A stretch of 64,000 bases of DNA from Anniella stebbinsi. Lineage: Eukaryota > Chordata > Lepidosauria > Squamata > Anniellidae. This document shows, one piece after another, positions 9,496 through 22,800 of this stretch. The stretch covers positions 114,292,533 to 114,356,532 of the forward strand of contig JARDYH010000001.1 in the NCBI GenBank assembly GCA_029215795.1. Reading direction: 5' to 3'. Within the stretch, counting starts at the first letter, position 1. Each line of letters starts with the position of its first letter. The notes below the pieces were generated by a model. The model made no database searches and was not told the DNA's origin. It saw nothing but the letters and a program-made list of their open reading frames with translations. The position numbers and the translations under genes were made by a program.

Positions 9496-11584
9496 CAGGC
9501 TTACTTTATAGCAAGGAATTTATCGTGAGGTAACCTGTTGTTTGGGTCACAGCCTCATTCATCTACCACTTTGCTTTATTTCTTTCCCTCCACCACAGCC
9601 TGTTACACAGGTGCTTGCTGCCTCTTCTTGATCTCTTAGCTAATTGTTTGGAAGAACTGAAAAGCTCCTAATCCCCAAACTCAGGCCTTCCACTCCTCCT
9701 CTTACAAACCCCCTCCTCTTGCTCTGTTTTTATTAGCTTAGAAATATTCCATTTTTAATGTACGCTGTTCTAGCAAAGTCGGAAAGGCAGACAGACGTTT
9801 CCTGGAATGCTAGCTCAGAACCTGAAATAGGCTGAAGAAGAAGAAGAAATGTCATTCAGGAATGGCAGGAAGTCTCAGCAACCCGTGGGAGAAAAGACAG
9901 CTTTTGTTGTATTGCCTCAAACAGGGAGGCCTTTATGTGATAATCTTCAGGGGAGTTTGTTTCGTATGTGTAATATTTTTCCTGTCTGGCAGGCTAGCAC
10001 TGGAACAAGAGCAGGTTTTTTGTGCAGAGATCTTTACAAGGCACACCAATGCCAGTGGAGATTTTCACTCATGTTGTTCCCATTCCTACCAGAAGAACAC
10101 GTTACTGAAGCCCTCTTGTGCCAAGAAAAATGAATGCTGCAGCTTGTTTTCCCCAGTTACGCTCTGCAGGATTCAATTCCTAAAGCACTGTTTTGAGAGC
10201 CTGTGAAAAAGAAATATTAGTTTTCTTTCAAAGCACAATACTTGTATGCAGATATGAAGCTAATATTTGAACTCTGTCAAGCAAGCTCTCCTAATAGGAT
10301 TTAAAAACCTCTAGCCGGGAGCTCAACTTCCATTATGACAAACAATTTACACATGCCACAGGCAAATAGTAACGCTGAAACAATAAAAAAGAATCCTAAC
10401 TTCCATTGTCTAAAAGACAGAATGTAGGATTACTAACTAGTAATCCGATTTCTAAATCTCCCCTTCCCCAATCTTCTGGCACTGTGTAATCTGGGATCAA
10501 GCCAGCTAGACATGAATCTAGCTACTCAATGGGGCATTTAATATCCACTACACCATTTATCTGAAGGCCATATTGCAGGTTTACTTTTGTGGGTAAAGGC
10601 CCTGTGAGGTGGTTTGGCCTGCTTGTGTTCGTACAAGGAGCCATTTTGAGGAATAGCATCTCGGCTATCTCATCAGAGAAAATGCTAGTCAACACAGCAT
10701 GTGAAATCAGCTATCTCAGAACTAAACAACAAAACTACTCTGACCAACTGAAGTTCCACATACAGTGGTAAGAATATATACACTTCTGGGACCACTGTAG
10801 AGCCTACTGATGATACACAGGTATCTGTCACATAAGTTTAAATTGGAATATCTTTAATTGTTTACTTGTCATGCCTGCATTGAAGGACTCCTCAGAGAAA
10901 GAGGTAGAACCGAGGGTACCCCAAACTCAGTCACTGTCCACCAGACCAGACGGAGCCTGACCCCTTGGGGGAGATGGCTGGGCCCATCGCTGTTGATTAG
11001 GAACCCACAAGCAGGACATGAGTGCAACAGCAACCTCCCACCCATGTTCACTGGTAACTGGTGTAGATAGGCTTATTTCCTCTGTTACTAGTCTTGACCA
11101 CTCCTGCCTGAACCTGAACCCTGTTGGACTGAACCCTGTGTGCTTGAACATTTGCTGACTTCGTTGACTTGCTTCTTGTTTACCCTGCTCCCAGAGTTTG
11201 CTGCAATCAACACAGGACATACTTGATCTTGGAAACTGTAGCCACAAGGGGGCTAGACCCCCATTTCATTTGCCTTGATACCTATGCTTTCTTTCTAAGA
11301 GCAATCTGTCAGTAAGCACCTTCTAACGCTAACTACATTTGTTTCTTTGGAAGTACCCTCACTGGTATTAATTACCCCCCTATAATTATCGCTTACATTA
11401 CATCTGTGTTTGTCCTCAGACTTTGTAGATACCTATATCTGCTTTCATGTTAGTTCAGAATTTGTCTCCAAAGAGCCCTCGTTGTCCTATAGATAAAGTA
11501 AAAAGTAAAAAATGCACTTAACAGCTATACATGAAATAAATTTTATATTTATAGCCATAATTCAGGGCTTTGGGGCATTCAAAG
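9496..11584. other. Unassigned sequence
   Basis: No confident repeat or gene. Overlapping frames at 9849-10206 lack recognisable domains. Confidence 0.35.
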
Positions 11585-11745
11585 GGATATTTATTTATTT
11601 ATTTATTTATAAAATATATACTCCATCCTTCCATTATAATTGCATTGCTCAGGGTGGCTGATCAAAATTAAACAGAAAACAAGCGCAACAATACATAAGA
11701 ACAACAAGATAAAAGCTGAAACAGGCTCAACAGATTAAAAAAACA
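11585..11745 (-). repeat. Retroposon 3' tail, (TTTA)n then body
   Basis: (TTTA)n followed by CTCCATCCTTCC and TGCTCAGGGTGGCTGATCAA, the reverse complement of a common L2/SINE 3' end in which a body is followed by (TAAA)n. Confidence 0.5.
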
Positions 11746-13591
11746 AAAACAACTTGGGTTGATAGCAAGGATAGTTCCACAACTGCCCCTGTCCTACAGT
11801 TCACAGAACATGAGTTGTACATGGTATATTTATACCCTGATCAAGTGTCATGTGTGCTTCAAAGCTCGCACATTAGTGCTGAGCCAAACCTGCCCCCTAT
11901 TTTCGGGAACTTTCTCCATGTGAACGCAGCATTGTTTTTTTCTGCCTCTTTCGCAGGGAGTGGGGAATTCAGAGATTCTTTCCTTCGGGAGGGGGACAGG
12001 GATTCCACATACCTTTTTTTTAAGTGTAGCTGATTGCTGAGGGGCTATTTTTTAGTTTAACCCCCCCCCCCAAACATTCCTCCAGCATTTGGATGAGTCC
12101 AGCAGTTCTTAGTGAATGCTTACTGCAGACCATGTGACCTCTCCCTCTCCAATAAGCATCCATTAAGCACGCCTGGGCTCCTGAAAATGCTGGAAGTGTT
12201 TTAAAAATAAATAAAAAGAAAGAAATAAGACCACTCAACAACTGGGTACATTTAAAAAGGTATGTGGAAAACCTGTTCCCCTCCCCAAGGAGAAAATTCT
12301 CTGAAGTTCTCACCTCTCCCAGTCTCTTACCTGAGTTTTTGTTTTTCCCCTACCCCCACAAAATGCCAAAAATGGAATGGTTGAAATTTTCAGCACATCA
12401 CTATTGCACATAGCTTGTGTGCTAATATTTTCTTCCTACTGTTTCAGCAGAAGGGGCAGGCAGCACTATGGACATATGCTATTTGCACCCAGAGCTCTTC
12501 CCTCTATTGAAGAGAATGGGAATGGCTTTGCTGGCAGGAGACTTTACTGCTGCAGAGAAACTGTTGGATTGGAGCACGTGTATTGAAAGAGAGAACAATG
12601 AAACCAGCTTTATGCTGCATTCATGTGTCAATGTTACGATTCTGGTTGCCTTAACAAGTCAGAAGAGAAATGCCAGGGTTTATACATAAGAATCTTGAAA
12701 TCTGATGTAACCCTTGGAGCAAGACATATACTCCTTCAGAATTATCATTTCTTTTTGCCCTAAGACAACTTGGAGAACAAGTGTGTGGTCTGCATTTAAA
12801 TGTTCATATATCTGCAAGACCTTGCAGGAGACTGTACTTTGATTACAGAGCAGCTTCCTTCTTGGGAAAATTGGTTTCCATGGAATTCAGGTGATCAGAA
12901 CAGGGCATTTTACTGAATCTGAACGGCATAGAGTGCTATCTGAAAACATTCTGAGAAATCCCAGTGCATAATACCATTCTTTAAAAAAAGGGAATCCACA
13001 TTATATCCACAGAGTCAGAACTTTATAGAAACTAGAATGCATCCATGAGCCTTCTAAATTTTATTACAAAAGAAGGAACACCTTTGTACAGGGGAAATAT
13101 GCAACTTCTAGGTTAAGTGTGGAGAAAGAAAGCACAAATCCTTCCTTTTTGTGATTTTCACAAAGCTACTCCACAGCTTATGGTTAGTATTCCTCACCAA
13201 AAAGCTAGTGATATTTTCCATTTAATGGAAGATATCCCTCCAAAGGCAATCACTCTCATATGAAGAAGCAGTGTATTGGAAGTTGGAACTGTTACTTGCA
13301 TGGTAGAATTGTGCTTCATGAAATAAGATTCTGGAGAGATTTTTAAAAATTTAATTCAGTGAAACTATGAAAGACAGGAATATAGTGGATCATTTAGCGC
13401 CTTGATATTTGATGTTAATTGTGTTGAGATAATTCATATAAATAAGCATTTAATAAAGAGATTTTGGAAAAGTTAGCGTAAGGACAGCAAGATAGATTGG
13501 ATAGTAGATTTGGGTTTCAATTAGTCCTGCCACAAGATGTTTCACATAACTTTGAATAAATTCTAAATTACAACTTTCTGTCAGTAATGTT
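11746..13591. other. Unassigned sequence
   Basis: AT-rich sequence with a C run near 12060. Nothing recognised. Confidence 0.35.
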
Positions 13592-13599
13592 ATCCTTAC

Positions 13600-14090
13600 T
13601 AGGGATGGGTGAACCCTTCCTGAGTCTTGTTCATGCTCTGCTCGCTGGACTCCTGTTGTGCATGCAGGGTGAGCTGCCAGATGATCTACGGGCACCTGGT
13701 GAGAGGTTTTGTCTTCTTCTTGTTGTCCATGAGCTCTGATTTGTGCAAATTTGTGGCCAGGAATATTTATGGAAATTGTGATTTGCACAAAATTGCAGCC
13801 ATAAACAGTAACATTTGCATAAAAATGAAGGCCTAAAGGACCATTTATGTCTGCCATTTTGCACAAATTGTGCTGTTTATTGCTGCAAATTTGCAGCAAT
13901 TGCGATTTCCTTAACTGTTCCCAGCCACGAATTTGTGCTAAGGATTTGCACGTAAAAATACCCAGCAGGAAACTGCGAGCTTGCCTGACTCAGCATGCAC
14001 TGAATTGAGCCAACTCAGGGTTCCGTGGGGCCAAGCTGGCAAAACACCCGCCGAGGTCTACCCCCAAACCAGATTCCTCCGACCTCCCTA
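13600..14090. mobile_element. hAT-like foldback element, 491 bp
   Basis: Left end TAGGGATGGGTGAA and right end GACCTCCCTA are loosely inverted. Flanks are ATCCTTAC (13592-13599) and ATACTTAC (14091-14098), an 8-bp duplication with one mismatch. Inner inverted segments include GATTTGTGCAAATTTGTGGC on the left and GCCACGAATTTGTGC on the right. No coding frame. Confidence 0.6.
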
Positions 14091-14407
14091 ATACTTACTA
14101 TATTTTACAATCCCCCACTGTATAACCCAACATGAACACGAATACATTTCAGTAGAGGAATACACAACTCTTATTCATTTATTGCAGGCCAACAAACCTG
14201 CTGCTGTTTAATGCTGGAATACACTGGACAAACTGAAAAGCAAAGTTGAAGGGTCAAAGGAGCTTCCCCCCCCCCAGCCCATAATAATAGGAGCTTCGAA
14301 ATTTAACATCAAAATGCCCAGATTATTACATAACATAGTTTGTCATCAGATTTAGATCATTCATCACAGGAAACAACATATCAAAAATTACCCTGCACCT
14401 GAGGCCA

Positions 14408-14644
14408 GGGCCAGATCTACACCAAGCAGGATATAGCACTATGAAAGTGGTATAAAAGCAGAGGCAGGTTCTACACTACTGCTTTATAGCGGTATTGAAG
14501 TGCACAGATAACTGTTGGGGCTCATGACACATTCCATATACCGCTTTCATAGTGTTATACGCTGCTTGGTGTAGATGTGCCATGGGCCCCAACAGTTGTC
14601 CTTGCACTTCAAAACCACTATAAAGAAGTAGAGTAGATCCTGCC
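14408..14644. mobile_element. Palindromic MITE family A, copy 3 with extra inverted arm
   Basis: GGCCAGATCTACACCAAGC at the left and GCTTGGTGTAGATGTGCC near 14584, with ACTGTTGGGG at the centre. A further 60 bp repeats the central GGGCCCCAACAGTTGTC and arm in reverse, ending AGTAGATCCTGCC, so the right side is compound. Confidence 0.75.
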
Positions 14645-14725
14645 CATGTATGTGCCTTGCTGGCTTATTTTCATTCCAACGATGGTGCAGATTTTCCTCC
14701 TGAAATGAATGGGAAGGATTTGTAC

Positions 14726-14940
14726 TTGTTATTATTTATTTATTTATTTATTTATTTCCTGCCTTTTTCCCAATAATGGGACTCAAGGCGGCTTACAAAT
14801 TAAAACATGTACAGTTAAAACAAATAGCGATATACAAAAATTAAAAATATAATTAAACATAGTATAATTGTAAAATATTTAAAACATTTTAAAACATTTT
14901 AAATAACATAATTAAAAATCTGAACTATAAGCAGTACATC
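14726..14940 (-). repeat. L2/SINE-type retroposon 3' end
   Basis: (ATTT)n then CCTGCCTTTTTCCCAATAAT and ACTCAAGGCGGCTTACAAAT. The same wording recurs at 33740-33840, so it is a dispersed retroposon tail in reverse orientation. Confidence 0.65.
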
Positions 14941-15126
14941 CACAAAGGTCTGAGCTCTGGGTGATCAGAGTGTCTGCTGGATCAGGGAAGCATTTGGAAT
15001 GCATTAGTGGATTTTTATCTTATTTTTCACATTATGATTAGAGGCAGTATAATACATGAAAGAATTGTTTTTAGCATGCATTCTTTTATTGTAAAGCATG
15101 TGACACTTTATTTTATATAGCTAGCA

Positions 15127-15128
<2 letters not shown>

Positions 15129-15160
<32 letters not shown>
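15129..15160. repeat. (AT)n microsatellite
   Basis: Sixteen AT units directly abut the 'TATCG' foldback element. AT sequence resumes at its other end, so this may be its insertion target. Confidence 0.9.
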
Positions 15161-15162
<2 letters not shown>

Positions 15163-16494
15163 GGTGTGCATGCCAGAAATTATTGTATCGTATCGTTATC
15201 GGAAATTGCTTTAAAAAATTTTTGGACCCGATTATATCGGAGGGTTATCATTTCGAATTGTATTGGATATCTGATAATTATCGGATATCCAATATTTAAT
15301 TTTGCCCTACAGAATTGATTTTTGAGACAAAAAGGCCTAAAAGTTCAGTATTTTAAAAGTTACAGACTTGAAACTTGGTCACAGTGCTTAGGGAGCCAGG
15401 ACTAGCAAGATCCAATCTGCATTGCCCAAAAAGTTTCATGTCTCTGTCTTTTCAAATTAAAAAGTTATAGAGGGTTCCCCAAAAGTCCTACCCCCGCTGC
15501 AACTTGAAACTTGTGGGACATTGAAGATGGGTTCTGGCTAGTCATGTGTGAAAAGGATTCAGAGCACCCTCAATTTTCTATGATTTTTTTTAAAGATCGT
15601 AGTACTTTGAAAGCAGAACTGTAAGAACTAGCACAATCTTTTAAAAAATCATATAAAATCGAGGGTTTGAGCAATTGCTCTGAATTTTTTTCACACATGA
15701 CTAGCCAGAATCCATCTTCAATGTCCCACAAGTTTCAAGTTTTTATCTTTAAAAATGAAGAAGTTACAGTGGGGGGGCTTTTGGGGGACCCCCTATAACT
15801 TTTTACTTTGAAAAGATAGAGACATGAAACTTTTTGGACATTGCAGATTGGATCTTGCTAGTCCTGGCTCCCCAAGTTTCATGTCATTATCATTTCAAAT
15901 AAAAAAGTTATACACATGTTGCCCCAATGCAAGCATATGGGGAAAAAAGACAAGAAGATGACAGCAAGCGGCCCTGTCAATCAGTTGTCAATAAAGTTGC
16001 ACGATGTTTAAAAAATCCATATAAAATACAGGGTTGGAGGGATTGATCTGAAATTTGGCACATATGTCTAGCACATGTTGTTACACATATGTGCCAAATT
16101 ACAGTTCAATCCCTCCACACCTGTATTTTATATGATTTTTTAAAACATCATGCACTTTTTTTGACAGATCTCTGAATGCACGTGGCGAGCTGTTATTCTG
16201 AGCTGTCAGAAGTTAAACGTTTTAAAAATTCATATAAAATACACGGTTGAAGGGACTGTTCTGAAATTTAATACACTTACTTAGGCATACGCCATAAGCA
16301 CTGTGACCAAGTTTTCAAGTCTGTAACTTTAATGGCGGTTTGATAATCTGATAAAATCCAATATTATCATACCGAAACTTTTTTGGATCCGATAATTTTG
16401 GAGGATTTTCTGTCGTATCGTTATCGTTAATTGGATGTCCGATAACACCATTATCGTATCGTTAACGGACATCAAAACAATACGATACACGTCC
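15161..16494. mobile_element. 'TATCG' foldback DNA transposon (~1.33 kb)
   Basis: The left end GGGGTGTGCA and the right end (complement GGACGTGTATCG) are followed inward by many TATCG/CGATA motifs. Inside, the left arm at about 15386-15600 (GGAGCCAGGACTAGCAAGAT, TTTCATGTCTCTGTCTTTTC, AAAAAGTTATAG) is repeated in reverse complement at about 15640-15880. A second palindrome lies at 16013-16145 around GCACATATGT/ACATATGTGC. AT-rich DNA on both sides hides the target duplication. No transposase frame, so it is non-autonomous; the GTGTGCA terminus suggests hAT affinity. Confidence 0.75.
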
Positions 16495-17180
16495 ATATAT
16501 ATACTCTCAAATTTTTCACCTTGACCCTCTCTTAAAGCACAGTGGAAAGAAGGTGTAATGTCACGCTTTCAAGAACCTTTGCCTCATTTTGGGGGAGGGA
16601 AAAAGTGGCTTTATCACAAGTAAAGATGGGTGTGAAGATTTTCATAGTCAATTTACTCTAAATGCCAGTATGTCATTCTGCAACTCCTTGAATACCAATA
16701 GTCCTGAATCTCTTTGTTTTTATGCTAAGGTACACTTTAAAGAGAGAGAGAGATGTTTTGATTTCTTTTGTTCAGGGGCTCTAGTAGTGGAAGTCATGTG
16801 TTAGGTGTGAATTAAGGATGAATAGATATTAAATCAGAAGAGGAAGAAAGATTTTTAATAAGCGACACAAAATCTGTATAAAAGGTCATTGCACACTGTA
16901 GTAGCAACTATAGTGAGCAGGAACTCCATAAATAAAGCAAACTCCATAATGATAAAACTCTGCAGAAATTAGCATCTGAAAGCTGAAATTATTGGCCAGA
17001 ATTCAATGTGGTGCTCACACCCCCAACCATTCCTTTCTGCCCTGGTGGGTCTTGCCAATTCTGTTGAGCAAGTGGGATCCACCGCTTCTGCAAGGGAGAA
17101 TTGGTGTTTCCTAGGGGAAGCTCCAAAAGGAGCAGTAATGCTCATTTTGGAAGGAGGTGGGTCAGCAAAGCATCCTTATG
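16495..17180. other. Unassigned sequence
   Basis: No repeat or gene recognised. Confidence 0.4.
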
Positions 17181-17375
17181 TAGGGTGACCATGTGGAAAG
17201 GAGTTGTAGAGTGATCAGATACAAAAGAGGACAGGGCTCCGTCAGCTTTAACTGTTGTGATGAAGGAATTTCACCAGGTGCTGCATGCATACAAATCACA
17301 CCTGTTGAAATTCCCTTTTCTATACAACTGTTAAAGACACAGGAGCCCTGTCCTCCTTTCCATATGGTCACTCTA
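17181..17375. mobile_element. hAT-like MITE family B, copy 1
   Basis: TAGGGTGACCATGTGGAAAG at the left and a GGTCACTCTA end at the right, with inverted inner blocks (CAGCTTTAACTGTTGTGATG; CAACTGTTAAAGACACAGGA). CCTTATG occurs on both sides, fitting an 8-bp duplication with one base lost. Shorter than the ~315-bp copies, so the left half is deleted. Confidence 0.8.
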
Positions 17376-19417
17376 CCTTATGTAAGTTTTGCTGACCTGC
17401 CTCCTTCCAGAAATGTTTCTGCTTATTCTGGGTTGCCCTAGTAGTACTAAATTGCCATTACTTAAGAGGTGGGGGCTGCTTGTACAACAAAATTGGCAGG
17501 GCATAAGAGAATCAGCAGGGGTATAAGCACCCTGTCAGGTTCTGCCCATGGCATTGTATAAATTGTGTTTCTCCTGATAGAATCGGTTCTGATCTTTGGA
17601 CATATATTGATAGAAACCCTGATTTTTATTGGCCTGTTGGAATCCATATTAGCTGCTACCAATATGGATTTGGTAGACACTACAGATCAATTATTTCATG
17701 ATTTGCTGTAGTGAGTCCAACGAGGAGATAAATTATATTAACAGCCTATGATTTTCTTTCTTTTTCTTTCGTAGATTCATTTTTAAATGATTGCTATTTC
17801 CAAGTTTTCTAGACCAGGACCATTAAAAAAGAGATCTTGTGACCATTATAATGATACTACTCATCTTTTTTATGGCCTGAACTCTCTGCTTCTTATATAT
17901 TGTGTGCACACTTTAAAAATTAGGGGGTGGGTGGGGAACATTGGTCATGCTCAGACATTATACTCTATGTGGTTAAAATGGCATGGAAAGGCTGCACCTG
18001 CTGGCCCTGCTTCCACCATCACATACCCTGTTGGGCCCTGCTCAATGCTATTCCCACATTAGGAAAACATCTACAGTGGTGATGCTTGTAGCAGTCCAGG
18101 TCACAGGGAGAGCCTATGCATGTACAGCAGGCTTTCCCATTGCAGGAAGACAAGAGGCTGCTAATCCCCCGTATCTAGTCTTGGTTTCAGTGCAGAGCTT
18201 TTCCTTTCCTCTAAGTGGTGCTGTGCTAAAGCAGAATTATGCGATTATGCAAGTAGGAATATATGTTTTCTTTTGCTTTCAGAAATAATATTCCATTTCC
18301 CCCTTTCTAAACAACCCTGAGAAAGTGCTCTTACAAAACAAGCAAAACTGATATAGTATAAAGAACCCATAAACAACCATGAATAAGGAATGATGTGTGC
18401 ACAATAAATGCATAGTGTAGAAAAGTTCTCAATGAGTGAATAGCATTGGGCAGGAACTGCCGAGGATGAGAGAGATTATTCTGCAATGGCTACATCACAG
18501 CCTGGGCATGAATTGAATCGATCATTCTTATAAGCTGTTAGAGAGGTATTCTATGGCAAATTTTGATGATCTGTGTCATGAACAAATGCTTTGGTTGTAT
18601 AAGAGTACTTGCCTAATTACAAGCTCAGGTGTCTCTTCTCATCATTCCTAGTACCCGCTTTGGTTATAACTCTCAGATGTCATAACTAATTACTCAAGAG
18701 CACAGCATGGATAATCAATGCAAAGAGCAGGTGGTGCAGTCTTGTCAGGTGTCACATGTGCTATTTTTCTAGAACAAGCCTAGGAGCTAATCTGCAATTG
18801 GAAGCAAAAGAAACAAAAGAAACAAAAAGCTTTTTTAAAAAAACTTTTGCTAAGACTATCTAGAGCAGACAGCTTCAGAGGAATGTTTGATTGTCAACAC
18901 ATGTTTTCCATCGAGTTTGATCAAAGATTCAAAAGGAGAAGGGATGAGGTACTGTCACAGAGAACAAAAATGAACCACTGTCGGGAGCTTTTTACAAATG
19001 ATCAGCTGGGGCCCAAGGCAGGTCTATTACTTTCCCCGTCTCACAGAGCAAGGTAGTTTCTTTAAAACTGATTTCTCAAAGGGCAAGCATTTTGCAACAG
19101 AGATGTACTACGAGCAAATTGTGCAGGTCTGCCTGAAAAGTGTTAAATCCTAAATATGAATGCCCAAGTGCTACTAAGGTTGGCAGTTCTCCTGGACTGG
19201 CTGAATAAATGCCCTTTGGCCATTGTTTGTTTTAATTAAATTGAAATATTGTCCATTGACTAGATTAGATGGACCATTAAAATGTATTGTGGTTGGAACC
19301 ATCCTCAAACCATTTCAAGCAGCTTTCTTGTCATTGCCAAAATATTGTTTATCATCTGCCATTTTGCTTACAGTCTTGCAAAAAAAGCCTAGCAAACATA
19401 ACATGAACATATACTCT
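17376..19417. other. Unassigned sequence
   Basis: No gene or repeat recognised; short frames only. Confidence 0.35.
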
Positions 19418-19545
19418 AGATGTGGCCCTTCAGATGTTTTGGCCAACATTTCCTATCAGCCTTAGCCAGCATAGCCAATGGTGAGATCATGGGAGTTGTA
19501 GGCCAAAACATCTGGAGGGCCAAAATGTGCCCACCCTAATGTAAT
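19418..19545. mobile_element. Palindromic MITE family C, copy 1
   Basis: CCCTTCAGATGTTTTGGCC at the left is mirrored by GGCCAAAACATCTGGAGGG at the right, around GCCAGCATAGCCAATGG. A second copy is at 63557-63692. Confidence 0.75.
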
Positions 19546-19980
19546 TTGCGGGAATGGATGCCGGATAAAAGAAGAGACCAGACACAATATATGGATTTAA
19601 ACAGGGCTACTTTTATTAAAGATCTGCAGATTGGGTAAACCTAAGCAGGCATCTATCATTCTGGGCGAGACATGCACTCACCCGGGAAGTGGCGCCAAAT
19701 CTTCGCCACTACCCAGGCTGCCCCTTATGGGGTGGGAAACCTTCCATTCTCATCTCCCCCCGCGCCGTATGGCTCCGAGTGGATGAATAAAGTTGGCCTC
19801 AGAGATAACTCTTATCCCACCAGCTGAGGCCGTAAAACTCACAGCGGTGGGCCGTCAGGCATTACCAATCACCTAACAGTGCCTGTGCATGCTCACCTAC
19901 CGTATCCCACTCCAGATGCCCGCGCCTACCTGCCACAGGGAGCGACAAAGCACTTGTTTAGTCGCTCCCCCCACCCAATT

Positions 19981-20199
19981 TTAATAACTTCCTTCAACCC
20001 TCTCTGCAGATCCTGTAAGAATGTCATTACCGCCATCAGACAAATGCACTCCATCTGATATGAAAAGCTCCCTCCACGCCAGTACAATCATTGGATGTTG
20101 CATGCTGTAATCACCATGTTTAACTAGATCCTTATAAATTTGATTATTTACTTTTTTACAAACTTTTTCAATGCCTGATGATTGTTGCCTGCTCTCCAT
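19981..20199 (-). pseudogene. SGNH-hydrolase-like C-terminal fragment of a retroelement
   Basis: A 72-codon frame containing FISDGVHLSDGGNDIL near its C-terminus. D-G-x-H resembles the catalytic Asp-x-x-His block of SGNH hydrolases (here DGVH, followed by LS-x-G-N-D). The N-terminal part, with KVCKKVNNQIYKDL, resembles the helical segment that precedes this block in retroelement-encoded SGNH domains. The catalytic Ser block and the central Gly/Asn blocks are not in this frame; a GGND motif appears separately near 22740-22800. It is a remnant, not a host gene. It could alternatively come from another transposon class that acquired an SGNH domain. Confidence 0.5.
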
Positions 20200-20224
20200 C
20201 TAGATCTTATTTTTTCAGGGCAAC

Positions 20225-20555
20225 CCCAAGTGGGTGTACTTACAGCTCATTCTGTAAATTTGGCAAGACCATCTACTCATCTATTCATGATTACGGTCTG
20301 TGAGTCAGGCAGGATCGCATCGCAATTCTGGGCCGCTGCCCAGTGGTACCTGCCATCTTGCTAGCTCACTCAGGGAATCCAGCAAGACTAAGTACTTGCC
20401 TCCTTACAAGTACACGCACAAGTGACCCATACTGTCCTTCCCTCGCACCGGCTCAGAATTGGCAGGATCACCTTGCAGCTCAGGGCCACTGCCCAATTGG
20501 GTACCCACTATCTTCCCAGCTCACTCTGGGAATCCAGCCGGGCCACATACTCACT
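20225..20555. repeat. Direct repeat of ~150 bp inside the retroelement
   Basis: GCAGGATC..GGGCC(G/A)CTGCCCA..GGTACC..ATCTT, AGCTCACTC, GGGAATCCAGC and ACTAAGTACT/CACATACT occur at about 20312-20398 and again at 20462-20553. A weaker earlier partial is near 20241. Confidence 0.6.
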
Positions 20556-21050
20556 ATCCCAGGCAGACGCTGGCAAGTGTCCTGAAAAACACAAAAGCCT
20601 GTAACTCATAGGCTTCTCTTTCAGTCCCACATATTTGTGGACTGGTGGCTTACTCACTGCATGCCATATCTGTCGAGCCACTGTATATTCACACACCAGC
20701 CAATTCATGTCTAAAAACCGAAGATTACTGTGACGGTTGCTCATTTTCGACGATCTGAGAAGAAAAACACTGTTATTATTATTCCAAGGATGGCTGGGTA
20801 TAAGCGTGAAAGGACTGGCCGTGCCTTTGTAAACAGCTTGCACTCTGTACAGTGCAAATCCAAACTCAGTGGCCGTTGGGCAGCCCCTCTGTTGCAAGAC
20901 CAACTTTCAATTGCCCACCAATGGTGTTTGGTATTTAGTCAAGCCAACCTCGCCTGAATGAGGAAGGGGCTCTGCTTGTGAAAACAAGGACAGACAAGAT
21001 TCTGGTGCATTTAACTGACCAGAATCAGCCACCAGAGTGGCAATTCACAC

Positions 21051-21245
21051 TCATGAGGCCTTATCTCGTTGATCAGTCTTTAAACGAAACCTAATAAGGA
21101 CTGCACCCTTGGGAGACCCAACATCCTGAACCAGAATGGGCTCAACCAGATGCACTATCCTGGCTGATACCTCCCATTCAAGCACACCAACACACCTGGG
21201 AAGCAAAAGGTGTGTTTGAACAAGTATTTGCTCCTCGCAGGCCAC
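21051..21245 (-). pseudogene. Tyrosine-recombinase-like fragment
   Basis: A 64-codon frame ending AVLIRFRLKTDQRDKAS. The pattern I-R-x-R-x-S/L-K-T-D-Q is typical of the beta-strand region of phage-type integrases in tyrosine-recombinase retroelements and Cryptons. Upstream residues (EPILVQDVG) are compatible with the strand before it. The downstream catalytic H-x-x-R and Tyr blocks could not be followed because frames shift repeatedly. The segment sits between the two SGNH-like islands, consistent with a scrambled element. The call rests on one motif. Confidence 0.45.
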
Positions 21246-22719
21246 AATGATAGCAGGTGGTGGCTTGACATCAATTTGCAGGGAATACAGCGCCCATGCC
21301 CTGCCAGATGCTGTGAATCATGAGGTCACCTGAAATCCCGAGTTCCCTGTTCAAGGACGAAAGTCCAGAGCTACCAGGAATAATTTAGGCAGAAAATAAA
21401 AAGACCTACTTGAGACCACCTCCAATCAGACACCTCCCTGTTTTTAAACAATGCCAGGGCTGCCCACCTACCCGGAATCATTCTGGCAAAAGCCTCTACT
21501 AGGGCTGCATCTCCTGCACTCACTGTTCCTGTATACGAACCCGGGCTGCCTTCTTGTAGGTAGATTGCAAGAAAGGTTCTCCCTATGAGATGGTACTTTC
21601 TGGCAACAACACCCCCCTAAGACTTTGTCCCAAAGGCCAGAGCCACATCTTATTAGCAATAACCACATTTGTGGGACCCACGCAAAACATTTATTGTCAA
21701 TGCAGCATTAAACGACTGTCCCCAAAGGCAAAGGAGTCTGTGCCTGTTTAAGATCAGGGGGCCTGGTCCTAGTGGCTAGGATTGTGTCATGGTCTATTCA
21801 GCTTCACACTAATATCTCCCCGTATGCTCCTGGTTGATCTCTGGAGATATGCCCTTACTTGGGGAGGGAGCACTCACAAACCCTTGTGCCGCTGGCACAA
21901 CTCGGCGTCAGCATGTTAAATAAAGCCGGTCTTATATGTAAGAACTAGATAAAATGCTGCAAAATTAAAATTGACATCATCCCTAGACTGTATTAGGACG
22001 GTGTATGGATGCCTGAACTGTTACTGTTGTTGCAGCAAACTACACAACAAAATGAGAGAACTTGTTTTTATGAAGTTGAAAGCAGCACCTGTAAGGAAAA
22101 CTCCAATGAAAGAGGTCCCTCTCCATCCTTGTGGAGAATCAAGACACCAATGCAGAATGCCCCTTGATGCCCCATAGTGGCTGTGCAATATGGCCACCAT
22201 GATGCAAACCTATGTTGCACCACACGCCCTTGAATGCCTGCCATGTCACAGCAGGGGGGCGAACACTCCATCCGGAGGATGTTACTGTAGCTCAGGATGT
22301 GACTGCCTCCTCTCTAAGATGATAAAACAAACAACATTCCCCATGTCCAGTAGGACATGGAGTCTAACCGTGTGTGGATAGAATAAATGCAGTTTAAACC
22401 TCAGCATCCAGAGTTTAACACTGTACAGTCTGCTATACTGGTTAATTGTGTAAGTTCTATAATGGACTTACCACTAGGGAGTAATACTGCAGGAAAAGGT
22501 CCTAGAGCCTATCTGCTGAAGGCCCAGAGGACTTTGCTTTACAATAGACATGGGTCCTTCATGCTGCTTGGATTAGGATTTTAAAACATAGAAAACCTTG
22601 CTTAAGGTAAATAACTCACCAAGTTCAACTCATTAACAGTTACGCTATTGACTTTTCTCTTGACCCTCTCTAGGGCCTAGTGGTCGCTACTCTCCTTCAA
22701 ATGACATTGCTAATTATAT

Positions 22720-22800
22720 GAGGGTTGGCATGGCTTGCAAGAGAAGGGATTTTCTTTTAAACAAACCTAAATCATTGCCACCCCGATGAATAAGTGAAAC
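22720..22800 (-). pseudogene. SGNH-domain GGND block fragment
   Basis: Minus-strand translation reads RVSLIHRGGNDLGLFKRKSL. G-G-N-D is the block III oxyanion motif expected for SGNH hydrolases. No extended open frame surrounds it. Confidence 0.4.
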
